From Methanosarcina sp. KYL-1 (lineage in GTDB: Archaea > Halobacteriota > Methanosarcinia > Methanosarcinales > Methanosarcinaceae), in NCBI RefSeq assembly GCF_024372725.1, contig NZ_VOUA01000012.1:1-64000 (forward strand): a DNA stretch of 64,000 nt. Direction: 5' to 3'. The notes below the pieces were generated by a model that saw only the letters and a list, made by a program, of their open reading frames with translations, searched no databases and was not told where the DNA came from. Position numbers and translations under genes: made by a program. Shown here piece after piece: positions 41,766 through 50,346 of the stretch (positions within the stretch are counted from its first letter, which is position 1; every line of letters begins with the position of its first letter).

Positions 41766-44216
41766 TCAACAATACGGAGTCCCTGCTTTCCAGTAACAGA
41801 TGACTTCCATCATGTCTTCCATCGACAGGGATCCTGCTTTCCAGTCTCCGATTGCGTCCATCATTTCATCGATCTGTATTATGCAGTCCTCGTTTGCATC
41901 GTACGGGTTGTATTCAGGTTCCACTGGTGGCTCCTGCGGGTCTTCATCAATATATTCCGGCGGAACGAACAGCCTGAAGTCACCTGCTGTTACAAATCCG
42001 GCATGCATGATGTCCTGACATTCGGTGATCTGCTTGAGGTACAGGATATCACTGCATGTCCAGTCACCGCTGCAGTCAACATCGAAGATTGAGATGTACC
42101 ATTCCACAGGGTTGATTATGCACATGCCTTCAGGGTCGGTGTTCTTGAAGAACTGCCAGCTAAGGTCCCTGTCTCCAATTTCGATCTGTGAAAATGCTTC
42201 ACCGATAGAACCAGCAGGTCCGAACGGTCCGTCGACCACAGGTACCTGGGTGAGCCTGATGTCGCCGGGGCTTGGTCCTACGTCTTCAATTATCGGGAAT
42301 GCATCCCAATCAATCATATCGGTTTCAATGTACAGCGGGTCGGTCACATCATAGACATCGTTGTCATTCAGGTCTACGAAGAAGAGGTATCCGAATCCGA
42401 ATTCTCCATCACAATATCCGGGCCCGAAGTTAAGGGCACGCTCAAGGTCCTCAGCGTGCTGGTCGAGTACCTTGGTGTTTGGCGGGTAAGTTGTATACTT
42501 GCAGACCGCTTCTGTCAACCTGATGTCACCAATTGAAACTTCTCCATCACCGTCCATGTCAATGTATGCTGCCTCACCAACATCGAATTCATCATTGTCG
42601 TTCTTGTCAAAGAATCCGATGTCAATACACAGATCATCATTCATTAATGGCCACCAGTAGAGAGCGTGTGTCACGTCGATGTCGCACATCGTGACTTTCG
42701 TGCCACAGTCGTACCATCCTTCTTCCTCGATTGCTTCAGGTGGGACGTAGATCCTGAGGTCACCGATGGTCACGAACTTGTTGTGTGGCAGTGCGTGGTT
42801 TTCATCAGTCTCTACCATCTGCTGCAGGTACAGCTTGTCCACGCAGGTCCAATCCCCGCTGCAGTCGGAGTCAACATATCCGAGCAACTCCCATACGCAT
42901 GCATTTTCACCATATGCATTTGGCACTTCCTCAAGATACCAGCCTGCATCGTCATCATCTACAACTCCGGGTCCGGCAACCACAACAGACCACTGCATTC
43001 CAATATCGCCTGCCATGTAGGCTGGAGTGTCTATCACAGGAACCTGAGACAGCCTGATGTCGCCGTTTGATACGTAATCATTGTAGTCGAGGTCGATGTA
43101 TATGGGGTCTACAAGTGAGTAACCGTAATTGGCATCAAAGTCATAGTAGTGGATGATGTCATTCTGATCCGGGAAGCACAGCTGGTGCCCGAGGTCGTAG
43201 TAGTCACATTCGGCTACCTTGGTGTTTGGTTCGTAGTGGTTGGATACGCTTGAAAGCCTGATGTCACCAACAGAAACTTCTCCATCCCCATCCATATCAA
43301 GATAGACCTCTACATCATTGAATGTTCCAATCTGTGGAAGGTTTGCGTCTCCGTTGATAGACTCCTCCACACCAACACTATCGACCTCACCGAAAACCAT
43401 GAGGGCGTAGGTGGCGTCAAAGTCGCCCTGAAGCACCTTGGTGCCGCATTCCGGTACACATTCGTCATCAAGCGGGATGTAAAGCCTGACGTCTCCGATT
43501 GTGGCGAAATAGTCAAAGTGGTGGTTGAGTTCATCGTGTGGCTGGTTCAGGTAGAGTTTGTCACCTGCGCTCCACTCGCCATCACAGTCGGAATCTACGA
43601 ACCCTACGAGTTCGTCGAGGTATCCGCAACCTATGTAACAAAGGTCTTCAAACGGATCTATAGTGTCTTTATCCCCAAAGGCTACAACTGTCCACTTCTC
43701 ACCAAATTCGCCGGCTTCATAGATAAGTACACCATTTTCATTGTACACGTCAAGAGCCGGAGAAGCAGTTACCCTAATGTCACCAGGAGTGATTTCTGTG
43801 TCGCCATCCAGGTCAAAGTACACAGGATCTTCAATGTCAAAGCCGTCATCTTTGATGTCCAGGAAGCAAACTAACGGATACTCATCAAGGACCTCAACGA
43901 TCTGGTCTCCTGCATCTCCGCCAATGTCATCAACGCCGACCATTGTGTTTGGCCCATAGTTGTTGTGATACCAGGTGATCCTGACATCTCCTTCCGATAT
44001 GGCATAGTCGTACGGTGTAAGATCAATGTAATATGTACCATGATCGCTTAGCACGATTTCGGCCGGACAGTTTCTCTCAAGTGCAAATGTACTGTCCTGG
44101 TCACATTGCACAACTTTTGTGCCACAAGGTTCTATGCAGGCACAAGCCTGCACTGCAGCTACCGTGGACAATGCCAGGATAGCTACAATTAAGAACGCGC
44201 TTATTTTCCATCGCAT
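41766..44216 (-). CDS. Large secreted protein with Asp-rich modules and dockerin-like C-terminus
   Basis: An 816-residue exported protein. Signal peptide in residues 1-24. The body is built of recurring units with TKV..CD, VYFDLDGD or IDMDGDGEVSIGDIRL, and VDSDCSGDWTCxDKLYLxQ followed by TIGDLRIYVPPE; the many D.D.D.E loops look calcium-binding. The last ~55 residues form a dockerin-like pair: NPYDANEDCIIQIDEMMDAI has a complete DxNxDxxIxxDE loop, the second half (EDMMEVICYWKAG) lacks it. This suggests assembly on the cell surface by cohesin-type binding. No cohesin is in the window. It shares strand and likely role with the two genes downstream. Confidence 0.8.
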   Translation of the reverse strand: MRWKISAFLIVAILALSTVAAVQACACIEPCGTKVVQCDQDSTFALERNCPAEIVLSDHGTYYIDLTPYDYAISEGDVRITWYHNNYGPNTMVGVDDIGGDAGDQIVEVLDEYPLVCFLDIKDDGFDIEDPVYFDLDGDTEITPGDIRVTASPALDVYNENGVLIYEAGEFGEKWTVVAFGDKDTIDPFEDLCYIGCGYLDELVGFVDSDCDGEWSAGDKLYLNQPHDELNHHFDYFATIGDVRLYIPLDDECVPECGTKVLQGDFDATYALMVFGEVDSVGVEESINGDANLPQIGTFNDVEVYLDMDGDGEVSVGDIRLSSVSNHYEPNTKVAECDYYDLGHQLCFPDQNDIIHYYDFDANYGYSLVDPIYIDLDYNDYVSNGDIRLSQVPVIDTPAYMAGDIGMQWSVVVAGPGVVDDDDAGWYLEEVPNAYGENACVWELLGYVDSDCSGDWTCVDKLYLQQMVETDENHALPHNKFVTIGDLRIYVPPEAIEEEGWYDCGTKVTMCDIDVTHALYWWPLMNDDLCIDIGFFDKNDNDEFDVGEAAYIDMDGDGEVSIGDIRLTEAVCKYTTYPPNTKVLDQHAEDLERALNFGPGYCDGEFGFGYLFFVDLNDNDVYDVTDPLYIETDMIDWDAFPIIEDVGPSPGDIRLTQVPVVDGPFGPAGSIGEAFSQIEIGDRDLSWQFFKNTDPEGMCIINPVEWYISIFDVDCSGDWTCSDILYLKQITECQDIMHAGFVTAGDFRLFVPPEYIDEDPQEPPVEPEYNPYDANEDCIIQIDEMMDAIGDWKAGSLSMEDMMEVICYWKAGTPYC

Positions 44217-45287
44217 TTCTGTATCACCCTTATTTACTTGTGTAAATGAACCAGTCTCGCGAGGAATCGTGTTTTATCTCAGGAGGTGCTTCATGACATT
44301 ATAGCCGACCTTCAATCGAATGCGAGATTAAAACTGCATTTTTCCCCATATCCCATTTTCATTCGCATGGATGGCAAAAGGCTATAATTAATAATTTTTC
44401 ACAACAATACAGTATTCTTTAAGACATCAGACCCTCTAAGATGCCCCTCCGGCTTTCCGGAAGTTTGCAATCTTCAGATTTCATTTTGCATTGTTGCAGT
44501 ACTTGAAGCCTCCAACTCCCAAACTATTCCCCTAGACAACTGCCAATATTTAGATAAAATGCACAGAATATATACCATTAAGAAATTTTAATAAGAATTA
44601 TTCATTTGTATATTATCTTAAACTATATTTTTAAAAAAAGGTGTCTTTTTTGCCCGCCTGGGGAGTTTATAATAATATTTTTTTTAAATAAGTTATCTCC
44701 ATTCACTTTATATTCGCTTTTATAGATTGACCCTTAATGTTGCTTATTTTTCTCTTTTTAACTCTAAAAATTTTATTGTATTTTAATTCGTGTGAAGTTT
44801 TCAACACGGATAAGGAATTTAGATTCGAAGGTATTGCCTCTATTATAATCTCTATTATAATCTCTATATATCTCAACGAATATTTTTGTTTAAAAGTTAA
44901 AGGGCTATCCTCTTGTTTTTTAATATTCTGTTGAGGAGCTTTCCATCAGATTTCCACACAAAAACAAATATCAGGATGTATCTCCCAATTATGGTAACGC
45001 CTGTCTATATATAATCTACAAATTAGTTTTTTTCAATAAGTTTTGTTTTCTTTTTTTCCGGGTTAACTAATAGGTTTTCAGCATGATGCGGCTGATTCTG
45101 AGGGGTCAATTTCATTTTGATTCTATACACTGACGCTTTTATGTCATACTGATACTGTTATATAGTAGGGAAAACTATAAACAAATTAGAATCTTTGTTT
45201 CATAAAATAAAATACGCTGGAAAGTATTTTGTGAAGCGTTGAATTCTTGCAAAGATATTTTTTACTCGTTGTGGGGGAGTGTCAGTA
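44217..45287. other. Long AT-rich intergenic region
   Basis: About 1 kb without a supported gene. The part next to 44216 holds the promoter of the large secreted protein. A 65-codon frame at 44737-44934 is hydrophobic and AT-driven, with no ribosome binding site. TTATATAGTAGGG at ~45160 is the likely TATA box for the gene at 45288. Confidence 0.5.
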
Positions 45288-45515
45288 ATGAAAAGGAGGA
45301 GTAGGACCGATATTGCAGTTGATATCTTAAGGGTAGCGATGAACGGGGCCAAAAAAACACACATTGTGTATGAAGTAAACCTGAATTTTAATATCGCCCA
45401 GAAGTATCTGGAAATGCTAAAGGAAAAAGAACTAATTAAGCATGAAAATGGGCTTTTCATCACCACTGAAAAAGGAAAGGTTTTTCAGGAAATGGCTAAA
45501 GAACTCAAATTATGA
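45288..45515 (+). CDS. Small winged-helix DNA-binding protein (HTH_45 type)
   Basis: A 75-residue single winged-helix domain of the archaeal HTH_45 type: RRSRTDIAVDILRVAMNGAK, then THIVYEVNLNFNIAQKYLEM as the recognition region and LIKHENGLFITTEKGKVFQ as the wing. ATG 45288 is chosen because GGGGGAG lies eight bases before it; a GTG at 45279 overlaps that site. Tandem TTTTTTCCATTGC units after the stop may end transcription. Likely a transcriptional regulator, target unknown. Confidence 0.82.
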   Translation: MKRRSRTDIAVDILRVAMNGAKKTHIVYEVNLNFNIAQKYLEMLKEKELIKHENGLFITTEKGKVFQEMAKELKL

Positions 45516-45667
45516 GTGAAGCCTTTCTTTAAATCATCTTTTTTTCCATTGCTTTTTTCCATTGCTTTTTTCCATTGCTTTTTTCCTTCCTTTATTTCCC
45601 GCCGAAAGTCCTCTTGAAAAGGGCTTAATGTCCGAGAATAATGTTTCTTAACAATTGTGCCCTTCTG

Positions 45668-45677
45668 TATATATAAG
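45668..45677 (+). promoter_or_regulatory. TATA box for a probably leaderless transcript
   Basis: GTATATATAAGG lies about 28 bases before ATG 45700. This is the distance expected for the transcription start itself, and no ribosome binding site is present, so the mRNA is probably leaderless. Confidence 0.6.
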
Positions 45678-45699
45678 GGCAGTTCGGAATCTTATTATT

Positions 45700-46350
45700 A
45701 TGTCAATGAAGGCACTTTTTTTGAACTGCACGTTGAAAAAATCGCCTCAGGTTTCAAATACTCGTGCTCTTATCGATAAGGCGTCTTATCTCTTTAAAGA
45801 ACTGGGTGTTGAAAGTGAAGTAATAAGGGTTGTTGATTACAGGGTGGCTTTCGGGATTTCTTCAGATGAAGGGGAAGGGGACGAGTGGCCCTCAATCCTT
45901 GAAAAAATAAAAGCTTGCGACATTCTTGTCATTGCGTCTCCCATCTGGTTCGGGGTCCGCTCTTCGGTTGCCCAGATGGTTATTGAACGGCTGGACGGCA
46001 CATATGCGGAAGGAGACCCCGTGACCGGACAGTACCCCCTTTACGGCAAGGTGGGAGGAGTCATGGTAACCGGGAATGAAGATGGGGCACACAACGTCTC
46101 TGCAAATACCCTCTTTAACCTGACGCACCTGGGCTGCACTGTTCCTCCTAATGTGGACAGCTACTGGGTGGGTGATGCCGGTCCCGGGCCAAGCTACATA
46201 GAAGCAGGGGGGGATAGGCACCTTTATACCAATCGGACGGTGCGGTATATGGTACACAATCTGGTATATTTTGCAAAGCTTCTCAAAGAACACCCGATTC
46301 CTACCAACCTGAAACAACTCGACGAGGAGGCCAGTAAGGTCAGCGACTGA
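45700..46350 (+). CDS. Flavodoxin-fold NAD(P)H-dependent FMN reductase-like protein
   Basis: A 216-residue flavoprotein of the NADPH-dependent FMN reductase (iron-sulfur flavoprotein-like) superfamily. LFLNCTLKKSPQVSNTRAL is the FMN phosphate loop, ILVIASPIWFGVRSSVAQMV the second flavin-binding loop and GVMVTGNEDGAHNVSANTLF the third. There is no CxxCxxC cluster motif. ATG 45700 (MSMKAL) is chosen as the homology begins there. It may form an operon with the following cdc48-like gene (63-bp gap). Substrate unknown; quinone or flavin reduction is likely. Confidence 0.85.
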   Translation: MSMKALFLNCTLKKSPQVSNTRALIDKASYLFKELGVESEVIRVVDYRVAFGISSDEGEGDEWPSILEKIKACDILVIASPIWFGVRSSVAQMVIERLDGTYAEGDPVTGQYPLYGKVGGVMVTGNEDGAHNVSANTLFNLTHLGCTVPPNVDSYWVGDAGPGPSYIEAGGDRHLYTNRTVRYMVHNLVYFAKLLKEHPIPTNLKQLDEEASKVSD

Positions 46351-46413
46351 AAGGGACAAACCTGGAATACAGAAAAGCTGAAAACTGTTCATTATTTGAG
46401 ATGGGGGTATTAT

Positions 46414-48708
46414 TTGACTGAAGGGGACGAAAAGGAAATCAAACTGAAAGTTGCGGAAGCCGACCAGCGGGATGTAGGAAAAGGAATTGTCCGGATCGAC
46501 GAAACCTTCAGGGAAAAGCTGGGCTTAAAGCCTTTCGATATTGTGGAAATCCGGGGAGGGAAGACTACATCGGCTCTTATAGGGCGCCCGTATCCGAGTG
46601 ATGCAGGCCTTGACATCATCCGTATGGACGGGCTTATCCGCACGAACGCTAAGACAAGCATAGGGGAGTATGTGGAAATTCGAAAGGCCGAGTGGAAAGA
46701 GGCAAAGCATGTGACCCTGGCTCCTGTTACCCGGGGGATGCAGATATACGCTCCCAGCGAGACCCTCAGGGCAGTCTTTATGAACCGCACGGTTTCTAAA
46801 GGGGACTTCATTTCCACAACAAGCTTGCGGAAGTCCAGAGACATGGACACTTTCAGCAAGGGACTCATGTTTGAGGACTTTTTCCAGGACTTTTTCGGTC
46901 AGGGTTTTGGGCCTTCCTTCGGGCTTGGGGAGATCAAGCTGCAGGTGGTCTCGACTTCTCCGCCGGGAATCGTGAAGATCACGGACCTGACCGAGATAGA
47001 ACTCCTGCCTGAAGCCGTGGAAATTCCTCCTGAACAAACAATTCCCACGGTCATGTACGAAGATCTTGGCGGGATCAAGGACGCCATTTCCAAGGTAAGG
47101 GAGATGATCGAGCTTCCTCTGAAGCATCCGGAACTCTTTGACAGGCTCGGGATCGATGCCCCCAAAGGAGTGCTGCTCCACGGCCCTCCCGGGACGGGCA
47201 AGACCATGCTTGCAAAGGCGGTTGCAAACGAGTCTGACGCCTACTTTATTTCCATCAACGGCCCGGAAATCATGTCCAAGTATTACGGGGAATCCGAAAA
47301 GGCTATCCGGGACATTTTCGATGAGGCTGAAAAGAACGCCCCTGCCATCATCTTCCTGGACGAAATAGATTCCATTGCCCCAAAAAGAGCCGAGGTTACG
47401 GGGGAAGTGGAACGTCGGGTGGTAGCTCAGCTCCTTTCCCTTATGGACGGGCTCAAGAGCCGAAAGAACGTAATAGTGATCGGAGCTACCAACCGCCCGG
47501 AAGCCCTCGACCTGGCGCTTCGCCGGCCTGGAAGGTTTGATAGGGAAATCGAACTCCGGGTCCCGGACACCGAGGGTAGGCTTGAGATTTTCCAGATCCA
47601 TACCCGGGGCATGCCCCTTACCGAGGACGTGAACCTCAGGAGCTTCGCCCAGATTACCTATGGGTTCGTGGGAGCCGACATCGCTGCCCTCTGCCGGGAA
47701 GCAGCAATGAGCGCTCTCCGGCGGATACTTCCCAGAATCAATCTCAAAGAGCCTGAAATTCCAAAGGAGATCCTGGACTCCCTGCAGGTCACAAGGGCTG
47801 ACTTCGAAGAAGCTATGAAAGATGTGCAGCCTTCGGCCATAAGGGAAATCCTTATCGAAATCCCCAATGTCACCTGGGATGATGTGGGAGGGCTCGAAGA
47901 CGTAAAGTGCCTCTTAAAAGAAGCCGTGGAATGGCCGCTTAAAAATCCCGAGTCCTACCGTAACATCGGAGTAGAAGCTCCAAAAGGCGTGCTCCTCTAC
48001 GGCCCTCCGGGGACAGGCAAGACCCTGATTGCAAAAGCTATTGCCCATGAGTCCGATGCCAACTTCATAACAGCCAAAGGCAGCGACCTCCTCTCCAAGT
48101 GGTATGGGGAATCCGAAAAGCGGATCGCTGAAGTCTTCATGCGGGCAAGGCAGGTTGCCCCTTCCATCATTTTCTTAGACGAGCTCGACTCCCTTGCTCC
48201 CATCCGCGGGATTTCGGCAGGAGAGCCACAGGTCACTGCCAGGATCCTAAACCAGCTCCTTTCCGAGATGGACGGGCTTGAGGAACTCCGCAGTGTTGTG
48301 GTGCTCGGGGCCACAAACCGCCCGGACATCATCGACCCTGCCTTGATCCGGCCCGGACGCTTTGACGAACTCATCCTTGTTCCGATCCCGGATGAGAAAG
48401 CCCGGAGGGAAATTTTCAAGGTGCACATAAAGAAGATGGCCCTGGCAAAGGACGTGGATATCGAGAAACTGGTTTCGATTACGGACAAGTATACGGGCGC
48501 CGATATCGCAGCCGTGTGCAAAAAAGCGGGCAGGTATGCGCTCAGGGAAGACCTCCACGCGAAAAACGTCCAGCAGAAACACTTCCTGAAGGCAATCGAA
48601 GACACAGGACCCTCGGTAACTCCGGACACCATGAAATACTATGAAGCAATCAAAGGAGAGCTAAGGACCAAAAAGTCAAAAGAAATCGAAAGCCCCTCTT
48701 ATGTTTGA
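46414..48708 (+). CDS. VAT/Cdc48-type AAA ATPase
   Basis: A 764-residue double-AAA unfoldase, archaeal counterpart of p97. The N-domain (~1-190) has the double-psi barrel (ADQRDVGKGIVRIDE, RTNAKTSIGEYVEIRKA). D1 and D2 each show Walker A GPPGTGKT and Walker B (IIFLDEIDS; IIFLDELDS), with the sensor ATNRPEALD and ATNRPDIID and arginine fingers in RRPGRFD and IRPGRFD. The C-terminus lacks the HbYX proteasome motif (ends ESPSYV). TTG 46414 has TGGGGG six bases before it and is preferred over TTG 46396. Long pyrimidine repeats follow. Confidence 0.95.
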   Translation: MTEGDEKEIKLKVAEADQRDVGKGIVRIDETFREKLGLKPFDIVEIRGGKTTSALIGRPYPSDAGLDIIRMDGLIRTNAKTSIGEYVEIRKAEWKEAKHVTLAPVTRGMQIYAPSETLRAVFMNRTVSKGDFISTTSLRKSRDMDTFSKGLMFEDFFQDFFGQGFGPSFGLGEIKLQVVSTSPPGIVKITDLTEIELLPEAVEIPPEQTIPTVMYEDLGGIKDAISKVREMIELPLKHPELFDRLGIDAPKGVLLHGPPGTGKTMLAKAVANESDAYFISINGPEIMSKYYGESEKAIRDIFDEAEKNAPAIIFLDEIDSIAPKRAEVTGEVERRVVAQLLSLMDGLKSRKNVIVIGATNRPEALDLALRRPGRFDREIELRVPDTEGRLEIFQIHTRGMPLTEDVNLRSFAQITYGFVGADIAALCREAAMSALRRILPRINLKEPEIPKEILDSLQVTRADFEEAMKDVQPSAIREILIEIPNVTWDDVGGLEDVKCLLKEAVEWPLKNPESYRNIGVEAPKGVLLYGPPGTGKTLIAKAIAHESDANFITAKGSDLLSKWYGESEKRIAEVFMRARQVAPSIIFLDELDSLAPIRGISAGEPQVTARILNQLLSEMDGLEELRSVVVLGATNRPDIIDPALIRPGRFDELILVPIPDEKARREIFKVHIKKMALAKDVDIEKLVSITDKYTGADIAAVCKKAGRYALREDLHAKNVQQKHFLKAIEDTGPSVTPDTMKYYEAIKGELRTKKSKEIESPSYV

Positions 48709-48729
48709 ATAATTCTTCCTGCTGGGTGG

Positions 48730-49085
48730 AAGTTTTATTTCTTCTTTCCTTCTTTCCTTACTTTTCCTTTTCTTTTCCTTTCCCCTTACTTTTCCTTTTC
48801 TTTTCCTTTCCCCTTACTTTTCCTTTTCTTTTCCCCTTACTTTTCCTTTTCTTTTCCTTTCCCCTTACTTTTCCTTTTCTTTTCCTTTCCCCTTACTTTT
48901 CCTTTTCTTTTCCTTTCCCCTTACTTTTCCTTTTCTTTTCCCTTACTTTTCCTTTTCTTTTCCCTTACTTTTCCTTTTCTTTTCCCTTACTTTTCCTTTT
49001 CTTTTCCTTTCCCCTTACTTTTCCCTTACTTTTTCTATTTTTTCCTTATTCTTCCTTCTTCTTGTCTATTTTTTCCTTTCTTTTC
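48730..49085. repeat. Pyrimidine-only minisatellite
   Basis: Units of CTTACTTTTCCTTTTCTTTT, with or without a CCTTTCCC end (about 18-28 bp), are repeated about eleven times. The plus strand has practically no G. An open frame through it is an artefact. It probably acts at the 3' end of the ATPase transcript. No other gene lies in 48709-49312. Confidence 0.85.
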
Positions 49086-49312
49086 CAACACTTTTTTTGC
49101 TTTTTAGCATTTGCAGGTTCTCTTCAATCGCTTCTTCTAATCGATTCTTTTTTAAGTCCGGTCCTCTCCTGAAACCTATTATTTTTCCAATAATATATTT
49201 GGCCGGGATTTTCTAAAAAATGCCCTTCTGTCATAAAAATCATTTATATACAAACTCTACAAATAATGTTAACCAATCACATTAAATACAATAATTACTA
49301 TCGGTAATATGT

Positions 49313-49873
49313 ATGCAGCTTCCAACACCCGAAGATCTTAAAAAAAGGAGGAATGAGCTCGGGCTTACCCAGAGCGACCTGGCAAAAAGGGCAGGTGTAA
49401 GTCAGCCTCTGATAGCACGCATCGAATCGGGAGATGTGGACCCCAGGCTTTCCACAGTCAGGAAAATTCTTGAGGCCTTTGAGGAAGCCGAGAAGGAGCA
49501 GCAGATTATTATCAGGGACCTTATGCATTCCCCGGTCATCCATATCTCTTCTGATGATTCGGTGGAAGAGGTTGTAAACCTTATGCATACCCACGGATTT
49601 TCCCAGATTCCCGTTCTGGACAGGGGTATTCCGGTTGGAAGTGTTTCGGAAGATATGATCGTAAGACTGATGGCCGAGAGTAAAAAGAAGTCCATCTCTC
49701 AGATGAAAGTCTCGGATATCATGGGAGAATCTTTCCCTGCAGTGTCTCCGGGTATTTCAATTTCGGTTGTCTCTCATATACTGGAGGGAAATCCTGCCGT
49801 ACTGGTCGTGGAAAAAGGAAAAGTAATCGGCGTCGTGACAAAGCACGATGTGATGAAACTCCTGCAAGGCTGA
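49313..49873 (+). CDS. HTH-CBS regulator
   Basis: A 186-residue protein with an Xre-type helix-turn-helix (residues ~8-60: RRNELGLTQSDLAKRAGVSQ, then PLIARIESGDVDPRLST) fused to a pair of CBS domains (~65-125, DLMHSPVIHISSDDSVEEVV; ~130-186, DIMGESFPAVSPG). CBS pairs usually bind adenosine nucleotides, so DNA binding may respond to energy state. The family is widespread in methanogens. ATG 49313; no clear ribosome binding site (TCGGTAATATGT), so the transcript may be short-leadered; TTTATATACAAAC at ~49241 is the TATA box, a good distance for a short leader. Target unknown. Confidence 0.9.
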   Translation: MQLPTPEDLKKRRNELGLTQSDLAKRAGVSQPLIARIESGDVDPRLSTVRKILEAFEEAEKEQQIIIRDLMHSPVIHISSDDSVEEVVNLMHTHGFSQIPVLDRGIPVGSVSEDMIVRLMAESKKKSISQMKVSDIMGESFPAVSPGISISVVSHILEGNPAVLVVEKGKVIGVVTKHDVMKLLQG

Positions 49874-50028
49874 GAACTGAAGCCTTCCCTAAGGCTCCCC
49901 TGTAACTCTGGGTGCTTCGGGATCAAACGGTGAAAGCACACGATTATATACTAGGATTTGAATTAGAACTGAATCTCAGGATAGGATTTGAATTAAAACT
50001 TAATTCCAGGATTAAATTCGGTATGTTT

Positions 50029-50046
50029 CCGGTCAGGCCTGACCGG
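50029..50046. promoter_or_regulatory. Perfect 18-bp palindrome
   Basis: CCGGTCAGGCCTGACCGG is fully self-complementary with no spacer. It lies about 155 bp after the HTH-CBS gene and 300 bp before the aminotransferase. A dimeric-protein operator is the simplest reading. Confidence 0.55.
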
Positions 50047-50220
50047 TAAATCGGGAATAAATTTGATCGAAACAGGCAGTAGCCATAAATAATTTCGGTT
50101 GAATTTCCGGTAAAGGAAAAGATCCGATCCTAACAACTGATATACATTATACCTATAAGGACTAAACGAAGCAGTATACTTCACTTAAGTCCTTTTTATA
50201 AGTTATTTCAAAAAAATTAA

Positions 50221-50267
50221 AGCTAGCTTAATCAGAGCTTATTTGGAGCTAGCTTGATCAGAGCTTA
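50221..50267. promoter_or_regulatory. Pair of 21-bp direct repeats upstream of a TATA box
   Basis: Copies start at 50221 and 50247 (26-bp period) and differ at one base (AGCTAGCTTAATCAG versus AGCTAGCTTGATCAG, then AGCTTA in both). Each carries the small palindrome AGCTAGCT. They sit 20-65 bp upstream of the presumed TATA box, where archaeal activators often bind. Confidence 0.5.
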
Positions 50268-50346
50268 AAATCTTGACTTTAAATGCAAAAAAATATAAAT
50301 TGAACAATCGCAGTTAAATTTTGGAAGAGTTTGGAGCATAATAAAT

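Larger units (their letters stand above)
49874..50346. other. Intergenic with several repeats and a TATA box for the aminotransferase
   Basis: It contains AGGATTTGAATTAGAACT and AGGATTTGAATTAAAACT direct repeats (49951-50000), an 18-bp palindrome (50029-50046) and a 21-bp direct repeat (50221-50267), described separately. AAAAAAATATAAATTG at 50287 is the likely TATA box of the gene at 50347. No gene is seen. Confidence 0.5.

Noticed and set aside
44737-44934. 65-codon hydrophobic frame
   Set aside because: AT-driven composition with repeated ATTATAATCTC units and no translation signals.
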